Below are positions 21,575-24,760 of a stretch of DNA of 24,760 nucleotides, one piece after another. Every line of letters begins with the position of its first letter. The first letter of the stretch is position 1. Position numbers and translations under genes: made by a program. The stretch lies in IMG/VR virus record IMGVR_UViG_3300021170_000067, positions 1 to 24,760 of that record; one strand, given 5' to 3'. The notes under the pieces were generated by a model. It was not told where the DNA came from. It saw only the letters and a list, made by a program, of their open reading frames with translations, and made no database searches. The DNA is from a virus.

Positions 21575-21727
21575 CACCCCACGTCACAACACGACATCTC
21601 ACGGCACGGCACCTAACCTCACATCACGCCATGACACTTCACGATACCGCATCACACAACACCCGACTGCACTTCACAACACCGCACGGCACATGACAAC
21701 ACGGCACGTCCCTACAGCACAACACCC
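21575..21727 (+). repeat. Pentamer array B: CAC plus two free bases, 31 units
   Basis: Triplets every five bases from 21575 to 21725 give 31 units with no phase slip. Twenty are CAC and the other eleven differ by one base; mismatches gather at the right end. Spacer bases vary. The array fills the gap between the 187-aa gene and the AAAGGAG site (21728-21734) of the 21745 gene. It has the same unit and strand as array A but is not a copy of it. Confidence 0.92.
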
Positions 21728-21744
21728 AAAGGAGACACAATCCA

Positions 21745-22215
21745 ATGCTGACCTTTGAACGCTCCCCGGACACCGAGGCCGCCGTGGTGGCCTTGCGGGG
21801 CATAAACGAATTGACCTCCTACGAGACGCTTGCGAAGCGCGCCGGCCTCAAGGTCGCGCGGCTCAAGGGCGTGCTGCCCTCCGCGCGCCGCATCCTGCGG
21901 GCAGAGAAAATGCTGTTCGGCATCGAGCGCGGCATCGGCGTTCGCCGGATGGCCGACCTCGATAAGGTGCGCAAGTCCGAGGACACGAAAAAGCGCATGT
22001 CGCGCACCGCTAAGCGGGGCATTAAAGAGCTTGAAACTATCGAGCACTTTGAATTGCTCGCGCCGCCGGATCAACTTGTCGTCACTACTAACCGGACAAT
22101 CTTCCATCTGATCCAACAGCAGAGCGGTGTGAAAAACGCCGCTATCGCAGCCGCGTCGCCCACAGCGGCCCCGACTGGTCTTGCGGAGAACCTTGTGAAG
22201 CTTGGGCGGAAATAG
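21745..22215 (+). CDS. 156-aa protein, possible nucleic-acid binder, after array B
   Basis: A strong AAAGGAG site lies ten bases before the ATG. Residues about 24-50 read L-T-S-Y-E-T-L-A-K-R-A-G-L-K-V-A-R-L-K-G-V-L, in the manner of a helix-turn-helix, followed by a very basic segment (R-R-M-A-D-L-D-K-V-R-K-S-E-D-T-K-K-R). The C-terminal third is Ala/Thr/Pro-rich. It pairs with the 187-aa gene by having the same kind of leader, so both probably answer to one factor. The function is not known. Confidence 0.75.
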   Translation: MLTFERSPDTEAAVVALRGINELTSYETLAKRAGLKVARLKGVLPSARRILRAEKMLFGIERGIGVRRMADLDKVRKSEDTKKRMSRTAKRGIKELETIEHFELLAPPDQLVVTTNRTIFHLIQQQSGVKNAAIAAASPTAAPTGLAENLVKLGRK

Positions 22216-22241
22216 GTGCTCAATAATACGGAATTATAGCG

Positions 22242-22754
22242 ATGAAACAACAGCTTGAAAGGATTTACGAGGAAATGGAAGGGTCCGACGCTTCGCTCAC
22301 CTACTCCGAGCGCCACGGGATCACCTCCGCTGCGGTGCTGACTGTGATCGATGACGAGACGGCCGCCGCGATCGTCGATCACCTTGAACCGCGCATCGCG
22401 GGAAAGACCGTCGTTGAGATCGGCGGCGGGATCGGCCTGCTGGCGCTCCACATGGGCGCGGTCGCCAAGCGCGTCTACTGCATCGAGGCCAACCCGATGT
22501 GGTCATGGACGTTCGCCGAGGTGTTCCTTCACAAGAAGCCGCGCAACGTCTCGTTTCTATTCGGCGCCGCCGATGAGTTCCTAGGCGCGATCAAGGGCGA
22601 CGTGGCGATCTTCTGTACGCACTCAGGCGTCCAGGCGATGGGCCTAGTCGCCGCGCAATTCGCGTCGGTCACGATCGATGTGTACGGCGAGATCATCAAA
22701 GGCAATCCCGAGGCTTTCGACGCGACCGCGCGCAAGCTCCGGGAGTTTGCGTAA
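22242..22754 (+). CDS. Class I SAM-dependent methyltransferase-like protein
   Basis: The 170-aa protein has motif I, V-V-E-I-G-G-G-I-G-L-L-A (57-68), and an acidic end of strand 2, C-I-E-A-N-P (82-87), which are the SAM-binding features of a Rossmann methyltransferase. The D/N-P-P-Y catalytic motif of amino-DNA methyltransferases is absent; I-F-C-T-H-S-G is at that place. So it may modify RNA, protein or a small molecule. It is short, with no target-recognition domain. It lies 26 bp after the basic 156-aa gene. Confidence 0.8.
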   Translation: MKQQLERIYEEMEGSDASLTYSERHGITSAAVLTVIDDETAAAIVDHLEPRIAGKTVVEIGGGIGLLALHMGAVAKRVYCIEANPMWSWTFAEVFLHKKPRNVSFLFGAADEFLGAIKGDVAIFCTHSGVQAMGLVAAQFASVTIDVYGEIIKGNPEAFDATARKLREFA

Positions 22755-22771
22755 GCCGATAGGGGAACAGC

Positions 22772-22990
22772 ATGAGCAAAAAATCCGCCCTTGCCTTTCT
22801 CGCGATGTACGCCGCGCTACGAACAGCGAAGCGTGTGATTGCCGAGGATCGCGCGGAGCTTTGGGAGGACTTCACAATCGCGCCCGATCGGTCGTTCGAC
22901 CACATGAACAACGGCGAGCGCGCAATGGTGCGGCGCCTGGACCGCGCCCTCGTCAAGATCAACGCGGCGCTGAAAGCTGCGCAGAGTTAG
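22772..22990 (+). CDS. Small helical protein, 72 aa, unknown function
   Basis: AGGGGA precedes the ATG at 22772. The product is helical: a first helix with Ala, Leu and Tyr (L-A-F-L-A-M-Y-A-A-L-R), then an acidic stretch and a basic last helix (R-R-L-D-R-A-L-V-K-I-N-A-A-L-K). No domain is recognised. It lies in the compact run of small phage-type genes. Confidence 0.65.
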   Translation: MSKKSALAFLAMYAALRTAKRVIAEDRAELWEDFTIAPDRSFDHMNNGERAMVRRLDRALVKINAALKAAQS

Positions 22991-23007
22991 TACATTCGAG
23001 GACGACA

Positions 23008-23232
23008 ATGACACCGCAGCAACTCCACAAGATCGTTTTCGACAGCGTGAAGCACGTCCTGGAGGCCGCCCCGGGCCTGAGCGATCTCACCCGCACATCA
23101 TTCGCGACGCAGGCTGCCGTGCGGATCACGCATCACGTCAAGGGCGCGCTCAAATCGTCGGAACCGCTCCCGACATTTGATACTGCTGAATGTCTCGATC
23201 GCGACGAATACCCGAAAGGAGCGCGACGATGA
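23008..23232 (+). CDS. Small protein, 74 aa, unknown function
   Basis: The ATG at 23008 follows a GAGG motif; an in-frame ORF further upstream is a shadow of the methyltransferase gene. The protein is helical in its first 50 residues (H-K-I-V-F-D-S-V-K-H-V-L-E), then acidic and polar. It ends in an ATGA overlap with the next gene. No family is recognised. Confidence 0.6.
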   Translation: MTPQQLHKIVFDSVKHVLEAAPGLSDLTRTSFATQAAVRITHHVKGALKSSEPLPTFDTAECLDRDEYPKGARR

Positions 23233-23396
23233 CAGAACAGCAACCGGCTATGCGATGCACGCGGCCTGTCCGCGACGACGATGGCGCTATCGTCCTGTTC
23301 GACATGTGGCTTGACGGCCAGTGGCTAGGATCACGCCGCACCGTTGCGCAATGTCGGGAGGAATTTGAATACGCGGAGCGCCGCCGTGCGAGTTGA
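23229..23396 (+). CDS. Small protein, 55 aa, unknown function
   Basis: The ATG at 23229 overlaps the upstream stop (ATGA). The product has a central beta-like unit, I-V-L-F-D-M-W-L-D-G-Q-W-L-G-S, and a helical, Arg/Glu-rich end. That central part resembles a small antiparallel sheet of the kind seen in phage accessory proteins. It overlaps the next gene by 11 bp. Confidence 0.6.
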   Translation: MTEQQPAMRCTRPVRDDDGAIVLFDMWLDGQWLGSRRTVAQCREEFEYAERRRAS

Positions 23397-23520
23397 GCCG
23401 CTATTCGCTTGGTACGATCTGTGGATCGGTGCTTTCTGGGATCGCGCCAAACGCAAGCTCTACATCTTCCCGGTGCCGTGCTTCGGCATCGTCATCACAT
23501 TCTCGGAACCAAAGCCATGA
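23386..23520 (+). CDS. Small hydrophobic phage protein (W-Y-D-L-W type), 44 aa
   Basis: This gene starts at a GTG (23386) with GCGGAG eight bases before it and ends in an ATGA overlap with the next gene. The product carries F-A-W-Y-D-L-W-I-G-A-F-W-D-R and L-Y-I-F-P-V-P-C-F-G-I-V-I, a pattern I know from many small phage proteins of unknown function. It is too short for most gene callers but the pattern is distinctive. Membrane association is possible. Confidence 0.75.
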   Translation: MRVEPLFAWYDLWIGAFWDRAKRKLYIFPVPCFGIVITFSEPKP

Positions 23521-23831
23521 GTGCAGATCAGCAAAAGGGTACGTTCTTCAACAGGTGGGAGGGCGTCATCAAACAGATCGACCTGAAAGTGTCGAAGCGC
23601 AAGGGCGCCAAGAGACCCGATCCCTTCATGGAAGGCATCGCAATCGCGCTCGCGGATTTAGTCCGTCTTTATGATCAGCCGAGCATGGCGGCGGGTGTCC
23701 TCGCCGGCCACGGCTTCGCCCTCGCCGATTTCAAGGGTGTCGATCCCTACGACTTGAACGTCATCCGGAAGCTCTATCGAACGGAGAGCGTTTTGATCGA
23801 CGCTAAGGGCGCGTCAGCGAGCGACAAATGA
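23517..23831 (+). CDS. Helical protein, 104 aa, unknown function
   Basis: The start at 23517 overlaps the stop of the 44-aa gene (ATGA). The product is largely helical, with F-N-R-W-E-G-V-I-K-Q-I-D-L-K, a Lys/Arg-rich loop, and G-V-L-A-G-H-G-F-A-L-A-D-F. It ends in an ATGA overlap with the radical SAM gene, so the two are probably made together and may work together. No known domain. Confidence 0.7.
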   Translation: MSADQQKGTFFNRWEGVIKQIDLKVSKRKGAKRPDPFMEGIAIALADLVRLYDQPSMAAGVLAGHGFALADFKGVDPYDLNVIRKLYRTESVLIDAKGASASDK

Positions 23832-24700
23832 GCCTGCTCGACAAAGGAGAATGGATCAAAGGCGTTGCGCACTGGCGCGACGGCGATACCGCATTTATCT
23901 CGGTCGCCTTCACTTGGCGCCTGCCAGAGGCCCGCCGGCTGGTCGACTACTATCGCGCGATAGGCTGCACGAAGGTCCGCATCGGCGGCCCCGGCACGTT
24001 CACGATGCGGAAGTATTTAGCCGACGTTGACGCGGAGGTCGGCGGCAGCATCCCCGACGTGATGGCACGCCACAACCCGATGGCGACCAGGGCGAGTTAT
24101 GGGTGTCCCGTCGGCTGTCACTTCTGCATCGTCCCGAAGATGGACGGCAAGACGTTCACCCTCCTGCCAGACTTCCCCGTGCGGCCGATCCTCTGCGACG
24201 ACAATCTGTCCGCTCTGCCCGCCGACTATCAGCGGCACATCGTCGATCGCTACACCCGCGCTGGCGTGCCGCTGCTTGACGCCAACTCAGGCTTTGCGCC
24301 CGATACCTTCAATGAGGACACCTTCGCGCTGTGGCGCCCGATCATCAAAGGCCCTTGGCGCTTTGGCTTCGATGAGGCAAGCGAGGGCAACCACGTCGAG
24401 AAGGTGTTCCGCATCCTCAAGGGCGTCTCGCCGCGGCGCAAGCAGGTATATACGATGATCGGCCACGAGCCTTTCGACGTGTGCATGGATCGCATCCGGC
24501 GCGTGATCGGCTGGGGCGGAGAGCCCTACGCGCAAGCCTTCATCAAGCTCAACGCGATCAAAAAGGAGCCAGTCGTTCGCCACGACTGGTCATCTCAAAA
24601 GCTCCGCTGGGTCCAGCGCTGGGTGAACCGCCACCTCTGGCGCAAGACAAAGTTCGAGGACTACGACCCGTCCGCCAAAACCAGCCGCATGGCGCCGTAG
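23828..24700 (+). CDS. Radical SAM enzyme
   Basis: The 290-aa protein has the radical SAM cluster motif C-P-V-G-C-H-F-C (Cys93, Cys97, Cys100), followed by I-V-P-K-M-D-G. The N-terminal 90 residues include a Rossmann-like strand and G-G-P-G-T. The centre and C-terminus follow the usual partial TIM-barrel order, with V-Y-T-M-I-G at about 206-211. It would make a 5'-deoxyadenosyl radical; the substrate is unknown. A role in base, tRNA or cofactor chemistry is possible. There is no B12-binding or SPASM domain visible. It is tightly coupled upstream. Confidence 0.88.
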   Translation: MSLLDKGEWIKGVAHWRDGDTAFISVAFTWRLPEARRLVDYYRAIGCTKVRIGGPGTFTMRKYLADVDAEVGGSIPDVMARHNPMATRASYGCPVGCHFCIVPKMDGKTFTLLPDFPVRPILCDDNLSALPADYQRHIVDRYTRAGVPLLDANSGFAPDTFNEDTFALWRPIIKGPWRFGFDEASEGNHVEKVFRILKGVSPRRKQVYTMIGHEPFDVCMDRIRRVIGWGGEPYAQAFIKLNAIKKEPVVRHDWSSQKLRWVQRWVNRHLWRKTKFEDYDPSAKTSRMAP

Positions 24701-24735
24701 ATGTTCACGAATGGCCCGACAACGGAGGGGTAAAC

Positions 24736-24760
24736 GTGACTTTTCTTGAACTGGCGAAAG
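24736..24760 (+). CDS. Start of a further gene, cut by window edge
   Basis: GTG at 24736 follows a strong GGAGGGG site and opens M-T-F-L-E-L-A-K. This start resembles a family of phage proteins often found near head-to-tail genes, but eight residues are too few to name it. Confidence 0.45.

Noticed and set aside
20866-21727. The CAC arrays read as a CRISPR array or a simple microsatellite
   Set aside because: Units are five bases with a free dinucleotide, far below CRISPR repeat and spacer sizes, and the variable spacers do not fit a slippage-made microsatellite.
21396-21758. A 120-aa open frame through pentamer array B
   Set aside because: Same reason: His/Thr-rich translation of the array, with overlap into firmly supported genes.

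Overview
The window looks like part of a temperate, P22-type (podovirus-like) phage or prophage of an alphaproteobacterium, probably a member of the Rhizobiales. The grounds are dense, short, ATGA-overlapping genes, moderately high GC, a GcrA-like regulator, a P22-type portal and TerL, a tyrosine integrase with an adjacent excisionase-like gene, and a repressor region. The host assignment is inference. No rRNA, tRNA or CRISPR array was seen.

Layout. (1) Positions 1-10383, minus strand, form the packaging and head operon. In transcription order it holds a small protein, an exported fibre-like protein, three small or secreted proteins, a TerS-like protein, TerL, a zinc-ribbon protein, the portal (interrupted by a class 3 intein with a LAGLIDADG endonuclease), a histidine phosphatase, small proteins, and a scaffold-like protein cut by the window edge. 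(2) Positions 10384-14053, minus strand, hold the replication and control genes: two DNA-binding-type proteins, a VRR-NUC nuclease, two small proteins, a replication protein with an iteron-like cluster inside its gene, and a NusG/RfaH-like antiterminator facing the late operon. (3) Positions 14460-15508 form the immunity region. A Cro-like gene (minus) and an XRE repressor (plus) are flanked by two outward-facing copies of one promoter-operator module, each with two 15-bp operators exactly 35 bp apart. (4) Positions 15508-20519, plus strand, form an early right operon: small proteins, Gp157-like, Rad52-family annealing protein, HNH-like, excisionase-like, and integrase. (5) Positions 20608-24760, plus strand, hold accessory phage-like genes, including a SAM methyltransferase fold, a radical SAM enzyme and many small proteins.

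The most unusual signal is in part 5. The 187-aa gene at 21004-21567 is flanked by two long leaders made of a degenerate pentamer array, CAC plus two free bases (25 units before it, 31 after it). Each array ends just before a ribosome binding site. The CAC triplet is kept while the two spacer bases vary, which resembles a multi-site binding platform for a repeating nucleic-acid-binding protein, comparable in layout to the TRAP-binding triplets of trp leaders. I know of no described element with this pattern.

How the parts may work together: in the lysogen the 15032-15379 repressor would hold down both outward promoters. On induction, the leftward promoter would express Cro-like and replication genes, then the NusG-like factor would help polymerase through the strong hairpin at 10409-10446 into the late operon. 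The rightward promoter would express recombination and integration functions.
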